Positions 49,402 through 57,970 of a DNA stretch of 64,000 nucleotides are shown here, one piece after another. Origin of the DNA: Vulcanisaeta sp. JCM 14467. Lineage in GTDB: Archaea > Thermoproteota > Thermoprotei > Thermoproteales > Thermocladiaceae. The stretch's first letter is position 1. Each line of letters starts with the position of its first letter. The notes beneath the pieces were generated by a model, which did not search any database, had not been told where the DNA came from, and saw only the letters and a list, made by a program, of their open reading frames with translations. Position numbers and translations under genes: made by a program. Location of the stretch: the NCBI RefSeq assembly GCF_001316245.1, contig NZ_BBDM01000002.1, positions 124,001 through 188,000 on the forward strand, read 5' to 3'.

Positions 49402-49869
49402 GTGTCTATTTCCCTTGTTAATGGGAATATTTATAATCATGCATTGCCTAAGGAACAATATAAATGGGGTTGTGGGTGGTTTGGTTTGGGTTGTACAAGT
49501 GCGAATGCAATAATACCAGAACCTCCAACAACATACATAGCAGAAAGTTATAAAAATGCATACCAAACTGCATTTGTTGCTGAAGAACATGAAGCATTGA
49601 ATAAATATCCATCCTTCTCGCCAGAAAGTTTAGGTCCAGGATTTATTAATGGAACATTTGGATATCAAGAATTCTATAGAAACATAGGAATTGACTATTT
49701 ATCAGCGGATACACAATATTATCAAGGACAACCATATCTATTTATATCTGCAGGATCTGGGGGAGGAGACGGATTTATGTATTTAGATTGGATTATTGTA
49801 ACATTTGGAGTTCCATATGAAAAAAACAGTACCCTGAAAAAAATTAGCCACCATTATAGAAAGTATTAA
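49402..49869 (+). CDS. C-terminal part of a secreted carbohydrate-binding-like protein, AT-rich
   Basis: 155 residues. The end YLFISAGSGGGDGFMYLDWI and IVTFGVPYE resembles the last strands of DUF2341/concanavalin-like lectin domains found in archaeal surface proteins; GFGYQEFYRNIGIDYLSAD-like text precedes it. No signal peptide, so the 5' part is probably lost to frameshifts upstream (49260-49400). Codons end mostly in A/T, unlike neighbours. It overlaps the next minus-strand gene by 26 bases. Confidence 0.4.
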   Translation: MSISLVNGNIYNHALPKEQYKWGCGWFGLGCTSANAIIPEPPTTYIAESYKNAYQTAFVAEEHEALNKYPSFSPESLGPGFINGTFGYQEFYRNIGIDYLSADTQYYQGQPYLFISAGSGGGDGFMYLDWIIVTFGVPYEKNSTLKKISHHYRKY

Positions 49870-50551
49870 CATTTGTAAGTGAAAGGTTATTGCCATAAGA
49901 CAATACATTAGTACTACCTAAAAATCCATATGGTATTAATGTACCGTTATTTGTTTCTATTATATATCTTCCAATAAAGTCTGCATATTGTGGTGAATAA
50001 TGTTGTAAATCCATAGTTTCCAATACTAATTTCAATACTTGTGGGTTATGATATTGTAAATAATTTGCTCCATAAGCGCTTACAACCATTGCTTTATAAT
50101 TTCCTGTACCTACTGCTGTCATAAATTTATCTAAATAATTTTGTGGTACAACAAAATCAGTATAACTTTCTGGATCTAATTTATTTAATAATATTGTATT
50201 ATTATTAGCTACTGGTAATACAACTCCATTTGGGTTATATATTACTATGACCTGGTCCAGTGGTTCATAGCTCGAATGTTGTGGTACAACATTTTGATTG
50301 AATTGTAGAGGAACATTTAATGCCTGTGTGAAGTCCTGCCTCATTTCTAAATTAAATGTTCCTAAATCATGTAAATTACCGTGTGGTCCCACGTAGTATA
50401 GTGTTCCTTGGTTGTTGCCGTTGTAAAGAATGAATGCGTAGTTTGAGTTGAGTCTCATGTATTGGGTGGTGGGTTGTGGGTGTAGCCAGAGGTAAAGCCC
50501 AACCGCAAGCGCAACAACCACAACGGCAGCAACAACAAAACCACGACCCAT
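49844..50551 (-). CDS. membrane-anchored extracellular hypothetical protein, AT-rich
   Basis: About 235 residues from ATG 50551 (TTG 50554 also possible). The N-terminal anchor is FVVAAVVVVALAVGLYLWLH, then a long soluble domain rich in Asn, Tyr and Gln (YAFILYNGNNQGTLYYVGPH, VIVIYNPNGVVLPVANNNTI). No family recognised. The anchor is encoded in GC-rich codons, whereas most of the rest is AT-rich, as if the 3' part were acquired. It follows the gene at 50556, with starts and stops almost touching. Confidence 0.55.
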   Translation of the reverse strand: MGRGFVVAAVVVVALAVGLYLWLHPQPTTQYMRLNSNYAFILYNGNNQGTLYYVGPHGNLHDLGTFNLEMRQDFTQALNVPLQFNQNVVPQHSSYEPLDQVIVIYNPNGVVLPVANNNTILLNKLDPESYTDFVVPQNYLDKFMTAVGTGNYKAMVVSAYGANYLQYHNPQVLKLVLETMDLQHYSPQYADFIGRYIIETNNGTLIPYGFLGSTNVLSYGNNLSLTNVNTFYNGG

Positions 50552-50555
50552 CAAC

Positions 50556-50823
50556 CTAATACAGCGGTTCCCACTTTAAAGGATTACCACCACATGAGTT
50601 TGATGCTGGGTCTCGGGCGTTGAATGCAACACCCGTTGGCAAATCAACCACGTACCTCATTACCCTGCTCAGCATTACTTCCCTCTCACCAGTCTCATCA
50701 CCGCATGCGTACCTAACCTTGACTGTTTTCGGCCCTCACTCATTATGATGTAGGTCATGCGGTACCTCGCTTGAGTAGGTCGCCGCTCAGTGCCCTTACC
50801 TGCCTAGTGACCTTAACGTCCAT
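50556..50823 (-). CDS. small hypothetical protein (two frameshifts)
   Basis: ATG 50823 lies about 30 bases after ggttttaagga. Pieces: MDVKVTRQVRALSGDLLKRG, RYRMTYIIMSEG, then KTVKVRYACGDETGEREVML, VMRYVVDLPTGVAFNARDP and a C-terminal CGGNPLKWEPLY. About 88 residues. Two cysteines (YACGD, SCGGN) could bind a metal. It forms an operon with the membrane-anchored gene downstream. No family recognised. Confidence 0.5.
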
Positions 50824-51087
50824 GTGAGTGCAGGCCTCGGTACTCCTCCTTAAAACCTCATCTCATCTTGAGGCATGAGCAGTGCCTTATTAATCAAGTT
50901 GGGGATTCAGTATTGATATGTCCAAAGCTCTTGATGGGCTTGGCGGGTTCGGCATAGGACTATTGAGGAGGAATAGGTTCTGCATGGGCGTGAAGAGGAG
51001 CAAGTACTTACTCGTCAGAATACCAATGTACATTATCAAAAATACGAAGATGCTAAGAGGAATGTCATTGAGGTGTTGTGTAGGAAG

Positions 51088-51096
51088 TATAAAAAG
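51088..51096 (+). promoter_or_regulatory. TATA box of the uS17 gene
   Basis: tataaaaag lies 27-35 bases before ATG 51123 and marks a leaderless transcript. It falls inside a weak upstream ORF (50918-51106), which I therefore doubt. Confidence 0.5.
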
Positions 51097-51122
51097 CGAG
51101 GGATGATAAGAAAAAAGAGGAA

Positions 51123-51668
51123 ATGGCTAAAGCCATAAGGCGTTTGGCACCTACAGGGGGCGGCCGCGGTACTGGGACAGAATTGTTTTTAAAGGGGTTG
51201 CCAACCCATGGCTTGATGGTTGAGGTTGTCGTTAAGGAGCTTCCGGAGAGGCCTAGGCCTGGTGAGAAGGTTCAGCTGCCTAATGGTGAGTTTGTTAGGG
51301 TTAGGCATGTGGGAGTTCCATGGCTATTACCGCCCAAGAAGGTCTGTAATGACCCTGAGTGCCCATGGCATGGGCACTTGAGTGTCAGGGGTCAGGTGTT
51401 CACGGTAACTGTTGAGAGTGTTCATGGTAGGACTGCCACCGTTATTCATGAGTGGCTTCACTACGACCCTAAGTATAAGAGGTATGATAGGAGGAGGAAG
51501 AAGATGCATGTTAGGGTTCCACCGTGCATTGATGTTAAGCCTGGCGATATAGTGTATATTAGTGAGACGAGACCCTTGGCTAAGACCATTAGGCATGTGG
51601 TTATTGGTAGGAGGGAGGATGTTACTGAGGTTAAGTCCCAGGTTCTTAGGGCTGAACAAACACAATAA
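51123..51668 (+). CDS. rps17p: 30S ribosomal protein S17 (uS17) with N-terminal extension
   Basis: 181 intact residues. The C-terminal part (CNDPECPWHGHLSVRGQVFT, EWLHYDPKYKRYDRRRKKMH, PPCIDVKPGDIVYISETRPL AKT) is the archaeal uS17 core that binds 16S rRNA. About 75 residues precede it, including ELPERPRPGEKVQLPNGEFV, longer than in most archaea. It stands alone here, outside the usual S10/spc ribosomal operon. The TATA at 51088 supports ATG 51123. Confidence 0.9.
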   Translation: MAKAIRRLAPTGGGRGTGTELFLKGLPTHGLMVEVVVKELPERPRPGEKVQLPNGEFVRVRHVGVPWLLPPKKVCNDPECPWHGHLSVRGQVFTVTVESVHGRTATVIHEWLHYDPKYKRYDRRRKKMHVRVPPCIDVKPGDIVYISETRPLAKTIRHVVIGRREDVTEVKSQVLRAEQTQ

Positions 51669-51670
51669 TC

Positions 51671-51680
51671 TTTATAATAA
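51671..51680 (+). promoter_or_regulatory. TATA box of the TatD-like gene
   Basis: tttataataa lies 21-30 bases before ATG 51701. It follows the uS17 stop codon by two bases, so the two genes have separate promoters despite the short gap. Confidence 0.4.
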
Positions 51681-51700
51681 TCCAATTCCTAATACCCTCA

Positions 51701-52414
51701 ATGCTATTCGATGCGCATACTCATTTGCACGAGTTCTTAGATAGTAGGATTGCTGAGTTCACTAAGGAAATAATCATGGCAGCAGTCTCCGATGACTATC
51801 CATCATCTAAGAGGACTATCGACCTTGCGGATAATTATGAGAGTATCATACCCTGCGTAGGCATTCATCCCTGGAATGTGGATAAGGTCAACCTTGATGA
51901 ACTTAGGCAGGTGGAGAAGTTGTTGTCTGAGGCCAGGTGCATTGGTGAGGTTGGTCTTGATAGGAGGTTTGTACCGCAGACCTTCAATAGGCAGGTTGAG
52001 TTCTTTCAAACATTCGTAAACTGGGCGAGGGACTATGACTTACCACTCAATATTCACGCACCGGATGCCTGGAGAGATGTCCTTGAGATTGTTAGGAGAG
52101 CTGATGTCGATAGGGTACTATTTCATTGGTACACGGGCCCACTTAACCTGATCCAGGAGTTTAGGGATTATGGCTACTACATATCGATTAATGCCGCGAT
52201 TAAGATTCAGGAGAAGTCGAGGGCTGTGGCTAGGGAGGCGCCGCTGGGCATGATACTTCTGGAGAGTGATGGTCCGTATGAGTATAGGGGAGTAACGCTT
52301 GAGCCTCCGATGGTTAGGGAGGCTGCGAATATTGTGGCTGAGATAAAGGGTGTTAGTGTTGAGGACTTGTGGGATACTGTTGGCAATAACTTCTCTAGGC
52401 TTTTCAACCTGTAG
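51701..52414 (+). CDS. TatD-family metal-dependent hydrolase
   Basis: 237 intact residues. FDAHTHLHEF (H-x-H), CVGIHPWNVD, CIGEVGLDRRF (Glu), LNIHAPDAW (His), VLFHWYTG (His) and LLESDGPYEYRG (Asp) give the amidohydrolase metal site in order. Family members are 3'-5' exonucleases or D-aminoacyl-tRNA-type hydrolases; nuclease activity is most likely. Slightly short for the family (usually ~255). Confidence 0.85.
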   Translation: MLFDAHTHLHEFLDSRIAEFTKEIIMAAVSDDYPSSKRTIDLADNYESIIPCVGIHPWNVDKVNLDELRQVEKLLSEARCIGEVGLDRRFVPQTFNRQVEFFQTFVNWARDYDLPLNIHAPDAWRDVLEIVRRADVDRVLFHWYTGPLNLIQEFRDYGYYISINAAIKIQEKSRAVAREAPLGMILLESDGPYEYRGVTLEPPMVREAANIVAEIKGVSVEDLWDTVGNNFSRLFNL

Positions 52415-52515
52415 TACTTAACCTATTTATATATTGATACCCTATGTTCATAGCTACGTACGTGCAGTATCAATAGTAATAGTTATTAAGACCCCAATTA
52501 GTGACTTAACTCCGT

Positions 52516-52842
52516 ATGGCAGAGAAAACAGGCCCATTCCAGAAGGTGGTTGTTGACCAGGACATCTGCATCGGTTGTGGTGCTTGCGTGAGCGTGTGCC
52601 CATATCAGGCGTTGGAGCTTGATGAGAATGGTAAGGCTAGGTTAATATGGGACCAGTGCAAGGACGACTTCAGCTGCGTACCAGTATGCCCAGTGAACTG
52701 CATATGGAAGACGAGCGAGGCACCAGACTCAGCCAAGGGCAAGGCCAACTGGTACAGATTCAGCAAACCACTAAGCGATGCTGAAAAGAAGGAATTCGAA
52801 GACTGGAAGGCTAAGTATAAGATCGCCTGGGCACCTGCGTAA
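52516..52842 (+). CDS. ferredoxin with two [4Fe-4S] motifs
   Basis: 108 intact residues. CIGCGACVSVCP is a classical cluster motif near residue 18. A second set (CKDDFSCVPVCP) has C-x5-C-x3-CP spacing, which is non-standard, so the second cluster may be altered or [3Fe-4S]. The C-terminal ~45 residues are a charged extension (SKPLSDAEKKEFEDWKAKYK). Electron carrier; partners are not visible nearby. TATA gttattaagacc lies ~30 bases upstream. Confidence 0.85.
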   Translation: MAEKTGPFQKVVVDQDICIGCGACVSVCPYQALELDENGKARLIWDQCKDDFSCVPVCPVNCIWKTSEAPDSAKGKANWYRFSKPLSDAEKKEFEDWKAKYKIAWAPA

Positions 52843-52881
52843 GGCATTGCCTTTTGTTTAATTAAATATTTAAACTGATTG

Positions 52882-52888
52882 TTTTTTT
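52882..52888 (+). terminator. T-run terminator after the ferredoxin gene
   Basis: A run of seven T on the coding strand, 40 bases after the ferredoxin stop and before the TATA of the next gene. Archaeal RNA polymerase stops at such T-tracts. Confidence 0.35.
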
Positions 52889-52934
52889 CCTTGCGATAGA
52901 AAGATTAAAACAGACTATTTCTAAGCCTGACTTA

Positions 52935-53450
52935 ATGATAATGGATAAACTGGATAAAGAGATATTGAGGGAGATCCAGAAAGACGGTAGGTTGCAATTG
53001 AGTAAGTTGGCTGAGATCCTCAATCGACCAAGGACGACGGTGGCAACCAGGTTGGCTAGGCTTGAGGGTGATAAGGTAATAACATCGTATAGGGCTGTCA
53101 TAGACCCGCTTAAGGTTGGCTTCTCACTTCTGGCGTTCGTACTTATTAGCGTCAGGAGGAGCGCGCCAAGCGGTGGTAAGTCAGCCCAGGTAATCCTCGT
53201 CGAGAAAATACTAAAGGATAGCGATACTGACCCTAGGCTTCCCTGGATTGAGGAGGCATACGTAATAACCGGTCATTACGATCTTCTACTTAAGGTTTGG
53301 GCCAAGGACCTTAGGCAATTGAGTTACTTCCTAATTAATTACCTGCCAACACACCCAGACATTGCCCAGACGGAGACCATGCTAGTGCTCGAATTAGTAT
53401 CCGATTGGAGGGATAGGTTACTACCAATTGACAAGGTCCTACCAGACTAA
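52935..53450 (+). CDS. Lrp/AsnC-family transcription regulator
   Basis: 171 intact residues. LDKEILREIQKDGRLQLSKL and AEILNRPRTTVATRLARLEG form the N-terminal winged helix-turn-helix, and the RAM effector domain follows (GFSLLAFVLISVRRSAPSGG, EEAYVITGHYDLLLKVWAKD). A Gly/Ser-Ala loop of about 35 residues is inserted in the RAM domain. Probably controls amino-acid or energy genes. Its stop overlaps the pyrF stop by four bases. Confidence 0.85.
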   Translation: MIMDKLDKEILREIQKDGRLQLSKLAEILNRPRTTVATRLARLEGDKVITSYRAVIDPLKVGFSLLAFVLISVRRSAPSGGKSAQVILVEKILKDSDTDPRLPWIEEAYVITGHYDLLLKVWAKDLRQLSYFLINYLPTHPDIAQTETMLVLELVSDWRDRLLPIDKVLPD

Positions 53451-54111
53451 CAATCACTGGGATTCTTAATCGCTCTCACAATATTAATGGCGGTCTCCCT
53501 CGGTGATTCACTATTAATTATTGACCTACCAACAATCTCAAAATCAGCCCCACTGGCAATCGCACACCCAGGCTTACCACCCTGAGCACCAACACCCGGC
53601 GACAATAATTGGTACTTACCACCAACTACTGACCTAACCTGCCTTATTATACTTGGTTTCGTCGCGGGAACCACGAACCCACTAACGCCAAGATCCATGC
53701 CAAGCAATATGTTATAATCAAGCTTTTATCGTACAACTCACCACCCGAGCTCATGGAAATTAGCAAATACACATCAACGCCAAGCTCTCGTGCAATGTTT
53801 ACGGGAGTAACCAGGTTTTCCCCGCCAGTCACGGCATGCATTATTACTCCGTTAATACCCAACTCATGGGCCTTCTTAATCACATACTCATTGATATGCG
53901 AAACATCGCCAAGCTTGAAGTCGGCCAGGAAATACTTATTCACACTCCTTATCAATTCCTTAATACCCTGGGGGCCAATATTCAATAATTGATACCAACC
54001 AATCTTAACAGCATCAACTAAATCACTAATACTACTCAGGAAAGTTACCGACCTCTTAACGTCCCACTCAACGTCAAATGCCAGGATAAGCCCGGTGCTT
54101 TTTCGTATCAT
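53447..54111 (-). CDS. pyrF: orotidine 5'-phosphate decarboxylase (one frameshift)
   Basis: ATG 54111, with tttaaaataaatc about 27 bases upstream. LILAFDVEWDVKRSVTFLSS, DAVKIGWYQLLNIG, FLADFKLGDVSHINEYVIKK (the catalytic D-x-K-x-x-D) and VIMHAVTGGENLV come first. A lost base near 53720 joins YDKSLI to NILLGMDLGVSGFVVPATKP. SPGVGAQGGKPG (phosphate loop) and AINIVRAIKN follow. It decarboxylates OMP to UMP in pyrimidine synthesis. About 222 residues. Confidence 0.85.
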
Positions 54112-54220
54112 TATTGATGCAGTTATAGTGGTGATTTATTTTAAAATTATCGCTAAAATAACGCATAACCCTATCACTCATCATTAGTTATTTATAAGCC
54201 CTCCTGAGAGTAACTAGTGA

Positions 54221-55693
54221 ATGCTTGATAGGTGCTGCATTGAAGTTGGGATTACAACGAGCGGCGCATCTGTCGGCTTAGTACCGATTCAATTCTATAA
54301 GAAGGCTGAAAACCTTGCCCTTGAGGAGCAATTAGTCATAATTCATGACCCCTCGCTTGAGGATGAGTTGCTGCTTGGCGTTGTTAGGAATGTCACGAAG
54401 CTCGAGCCCCTCATTAGGGATAGGGTTAGGTCACCCTTTGTGGATAGGCCCGAGGTCCTTGACCAGACGATACTCATGCCCTTCACCTCAGCCGTGGTCA
54501 GGCTCTACGCAGCCCTAAAGCCCAGCACTAAATCAGTGCTCGAGGTTAGGCACGTGCCAACACCAGGCTCCAAGGTCTTTGTGATCAGGGATGGCAAGTT
54601 CCTCAATGATTACGTTAAGTCAAACCTGCCAATACACGTTGGTAGTCATAAGTACAGTGGTTGGCCCATTAGCCTAGATGCGAGCTTCGTTAACCAGCAC
54701 GTTGGTGTCTTTGGGGCTACTGGCGTTGGTAAGTCGAGGCTTGTTAAGGCCTTAATTGAGGAGTTGATTAGGGTTGGGAAGCACGTAGTCGTCTTTGACC
54801 ACAGCGGCGTGGATTATGCGCCGCACTTCAGGGATAGGGTCATAACATCTAAGGAGATCTCAATATCACCACCCACAATAGCCTCTGTAATCGCCGAGAA
54901 GGCAAGGCTTAATTGGCAGACCTTCGGTGAGTACCTGGAGGTTGCGGTAATAACGTACGTCACGGGCGATAAGAAGGTAAGGAGACAACAATCATCCCAA
55001 CTAATCGATACGCAGCCAGGTTCCCAAGGTAGCCAAGCCATTAAGTGGGATAAGGCATTGTTTACTAAACACCTTGTGGATAGCATGAGGGGGTTAGGTG
55101 CCAGGGACTCGACGGTTGAGAAGGCTAGGCTTTTCATTGACTACTTCATAGAGGGTGAATTCTTCGAGGAACTCAATAAGAGAACCTTATCGCCAATGGA
55201 TATCGTGAATAGGGCGTTGAAGTCGAACTTAATAGTCATTGACTTAAGCCTAGACCCAGAGCTCGTGGTTAAGCAAGCAATAGTTGCCGACACTATAGAC
55301 GCGGCTTGGAAGCTCGTTAAGGCCAGTAAGTCACCGCTGGACCTGGTCTTCGTGATTGATGAGGCTCAGAACTACGTGCCGGAGAATGAGTGGACGATAT
55401 GCGGAGACGTCATTGAGACCACGGCTAGGGAGGGTCGTAAGTGGGGCTTGTCCTTAATCGTGGCTAGTCAGAGGATTGCCAGGGATGTTAGGGCTAACGT
55501 CAGGGCTAACCTGGGTACGGTATTCTTCAGCAGGTTGAGCGCCCAGGGTGACCTCAGGGAGATAGCGGCATACATGGACCTCGCCGACGTTAGTGAGGCC
55601 ACGCTGGCCCAGTTGGGTACTAGGGAGTTCTTCGTGGCTGGTCTTATGAATCCGCTTAGGAAGCCAATACTCATCAGGGTTAGGGACGCCTAA
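54221..55693 (+). CDS. HerA-like ATPase (DNA translocase/helicase family)
   Basis: 490 intact residues. An N-terminal beta-barrel HAS-like domain, then Walker A GVFGATGVGKSRLVKALIEE near residue 170, DHSGVDY, the Walker B LVFVIDEAQNYVPENEW near 385, TTAREGRKWGLSLIVASQRI and the arginine finger region ANVRANLGTVFFSRL. HerA hexamers pump DNA with NurA and Mre11-Rad50 in repair, but no nurA, mre11 or rad50 adjoins it. It may be a HerA paralogue. TATA ttatttataagcc is 28 bases upstream. Confidence 0.85.
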   Translation: MLDRCCIEVGITTSGASVGLVPIQFYKKAENLALEEQLVIIHDPSLEDELLLGVVRNVTKLEPLIRDRVRSPFVDRPEVLDQTILMPFTSAVVRLYAALKPSTKSVLEVRHVPTPGSKVFVIRDGKFLNDYVKSNLPIHVGSHKYSGWPISLDASFVNQHVGVFGATGVGKSRLVKALIEELIRVGKHVVVFDHSGVDYAPHFRDRVITSKEISISPPTIASVIAEKARLNWQTFGEYLEVAVITYVTGDKKVRRQQSSQLIDTQPGSQGSQAIKWDKALFTKHLVDSMRGLGARDSTVEKARLFIDYFIEGEFFEELNKRTLSPMDIVNRALKSNLIVIDLSLDPELVVKQAIVADTIDAAWKLVKASKSPLDLVFVIDEAQNYVPENEWTICGDVIETTAREGRKWGLSLIVASQRIARDVRANVRANLGTVFFSRLSAQGDLREIAAYMDLADVSEATLAQLGTREFFVAGLMNPLRKPILIRVRDA

Positions 55694-56102
55694 CAATCAA
55701 TCCCACGCCTACGTAACTCCTCAACAACCTTAATACCGAGCCTGGCAACATCCCTATACTCCCTATTGCTGATTATCCTACGGATTACGTTAATATCCAC
55801 AACACCGTATTGATGAACCACGACATTCCTAAACCTAACAATAGACCTATACCTACCAAACTCCTCACTACTCAATATGCCCATACTCATTACTTATTAC
55901 CAGCATCCACGTAACCCTCAACCTCGAGACCCAGGGCCGAGGCCGCCCTAGCCATAATGTCGATCAATGACTGGGCCTGAACCTGGAGTAAATATACGGC
56001 AGATAGATATTTATACACATCATCCAGATCATTGACGTTTAAGTTATCCAGCAGTGCCGTATAGTGGAGGAGGAGCTTGAGCAATCGCTCTATCGCTCCC
56101 AT
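55690..56102 (-). CDS. hepT: HepT-type HEPN toxin (one frameshift)
   Basis: Two frames join near 55888: MGAIERLLKLLLHYTALLDN, QAQSLIDIMARAASALGLEV and then MGILSSEEFGRYRSIVRFRN VVVHQY. RNVVVHQY is the R-x4-6-H-x-Y catalytic motif of HepT ribonucleases. About 137 residues. It overlaps mntA upstream by 13 bases and ends in a four-base overlap with the HerA-like gene. Confidence 0.8.
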
Positions 56103-56506
56103 CTCCCAATCACCGCATTTATCTGCGTCCTTAGTAGGTCAAGCTTCTCAGCATCAATCATGAAGTCGAAGCAGGGCTTTAGGATCCTCAACTTAATGTC
56201 TAGGTACTCGTCTAGGTCCCTGTAATAGATGACCTTACCCTTGCCAAGTGCGTCGATTATTAATGAGCAGGGTAGGTACTCATAATTATTAAGTAGTACG
56301 AGGTCTATGTACTCCTCACGAACGTGGAGAAACCTGGACAGGGCGTATTGGAGGTCAACATACTTATCAGCGTCAGTTAACCAAACGGCTATATCCCAAT
56401 CACCCTTAACAACCCTACCCCAGGCCCTTGAGCCGAAGAGTATTGCGAAGATGATGCCGTAGTCCTTCCAGGGAAACGCCCTTAATTCATTAATGTCTAT
56501 ATCCAT
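56090..56506 (-). CDS. mntA: MntA-type nucleotidyltransferase antitoxin
   Basis: 138 intact residues. AILFGSRAWGRVVKGDWDIA holds the G-S-x9-D-x-D signature, although the first part is W-G-R-V-V, longer than usual. IDLVLLNN supplies the third Asp. MntA antitoxins modify HepT by adding AMP residues. Operon with hepT; this is the second HEPN-MNT pair in the window and belongs to a different subfamily from the 12.5 kb pair. Confidence 0.8.
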   Translation of the reverse strand: MDIDINELRAFPWKDYGIIFAILFGSRAWGRVVKGDWDIAVWLTDADKYVDLQYALSRFLHVREEYIDLVLLNNYEYLPCSLIIDALGKGKVIYYRDLDEYLDIKLRILKPCFDFMIDAEKLDLLRTQINAVIGRWER

Positions 56507-56516
56507 GATTGTAAAT

Positions 56517-57103
56517 TTATCCCTGATAACCCTTATTTATACTTATTACTGCATAGCCTAATTGAATATTAGTGTTATTCCAAATACACGTCGGCGGTGG
56601 GTTTGGTACTCTCGACCCGACCCACATTGAATTAACTAAGTTAACCGTTGTCATTTGATGCGTCGTCGAATTGTAGCAGTAGTATGCCGTAATATTATAT
56701 GGCTGGGCTGATGAGTAGAGTAATATGGTCGTGCTTGTGGTCCTCGTTATTGGGCCTATGCTCGCCATGACTGTGATGTTCGCCATTAACTCTATAACGT
56801 TGGACCCCCTCTCCTGGTATGGATACAACGTTATATTGTAGTTGATAGCTAATCCCTGGGTTGAAAATGATGATGTGGGTAGCATCAGCGTGAAGCTGAA
56901 TGTCCCAACTACGTTATTGAAGGAGGCTATGGATATGGCAGTCTCAAACTCATGCTTAAGCGCTGAAGATACTAGGGAGCGCACGTAGTTTGCCGTGTTG
57001 AGTAGGTTCATTGATGTGTAGTAATCCATATACCAAGTGAAGGCTATCACCAGGCTAATAGGGCCACGGTCATTATTATGAAGGCTAGGATGTCCATGCC
57101 CAT
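56517..57103 (-). CDS. pilin-like secreted protein (one frameshift)
   Basis: ATG 57103 shares one base with the upstream stop. MGMDILAFIIMTVAL, then after a break near 57060 ISLVIAFTWYMDYYTSMNLL makes an N-terminal membrane helix like those of its neighbours. A beta-rich domain (GTFSFTLMLPTSSFSTQGLA, NITVMASIGPITRTTSTTIL) with paired Cys (YYCYNS, TCIW) follows. About 197 residues. Last gene of the pilin-like operon. Confidence 0.55.
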
Positions 57104-57966
57104 CACCCAAAGCCAACACCGATTTGGATAATGACTATGTAGACAGTATTACCAACGACAGTGACAGGGTAAGTGGGCTTTCTTAATACGATGCCATTAC
57201 CGAGGTAGCAAGTCTCATTAACCTCTAATTCACCATTTGATTTACCGTTGAAAACAATGGATTGGGTACTAATGTTCATTATATTAATCACTAACTTGCT
57301 CCTTCCCTGGGAACTAATTGAGGTGAGCAATGGGATGTAGACATAACCAACACCATCAGCCCAGTGCCGTTCACTACCATGACCCTAGGTACCATTACCA
57401 AGTAGGTGCCGTAATAATTACCGTCGAGCTCGCCATAACCGAGTTGTAGAATGGCCATTGAGGTACCCATTAAGACATTTTTTTCCGTAACTGACAATTA
57501 AGGAGAGGTCATTAGGCGAGGATGTGGGTGTCCCATTGAGCGCCGAGCCTCTCCACACGATTTGAGGCCCTAGCGGTAGTGAGAAGTAGTTCGGCGGTAC
57601 ACCATATATTAATTCACCCGATGTCTCGGTAATCTTTAATTCGCCCGGTATCATGATTGTTATGTTACATTGGGCATTCGTTGAGTCGACGAAGTTGTAT
57701 ATGCCGTAGTTCGTGTTGGGTAGTTTGTACGTGAGTACGGCGCCTGGCGTGAACATGAATGCATCTATGTCATCAGCAACATTGGTGAGGAAAGAAGCCA
57801 CGTACTGAATAGATGATTGAGCTGCCTCATTACTGAACTGAATCATTGAGAATGTGAGAAAAACGGCGCTAAGTATTAGGATGGTTACAATTAGAATAAC
57901 AGTACTTAATATATCGCTCTGTCCGAACATCCAACGTGACTTAGTAGGTCCTGTTATGCACCTCAT
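57103..57966 (-). CDS. pilin-like secreted protein (about two frameshifts)
   Basis: MFGQSDILSTVILIVTILIL is a class III signal: basic residues (KSRW) before G, then a long hydrophobic helix. The external domain continues through breaks near 57480 (LSLIVSYGKNVLMGTSMAIL) and near 57350 (VYIPLLTSISSQGRSKLVIN) to PVTVVGNTVYIVIIQIGVGF. Corrected length is about 285 residues. It shares layout with the 57971 gene (ISTQSI / GYGELDGNYYGTYLVMVPRV against NASGTYYGEFLALYPRV), so the two are paralogues. Confidence 0.6.
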
Positions 57967-57970
57967 TCAA

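Noticed and set aside
50918-51106. A 62-residue plus-strand ORF before uS17
   Set aside because: The TATA box of the uS17 gene (51088-51096) lies inside it, its basic tail needs a frameshift, and it has no recognisable family.
54814-55137. Minus-strand ORF inside the HerA-like gene
   Set aside because: It lies opposite a well-conserved ATPase and has no independent support.
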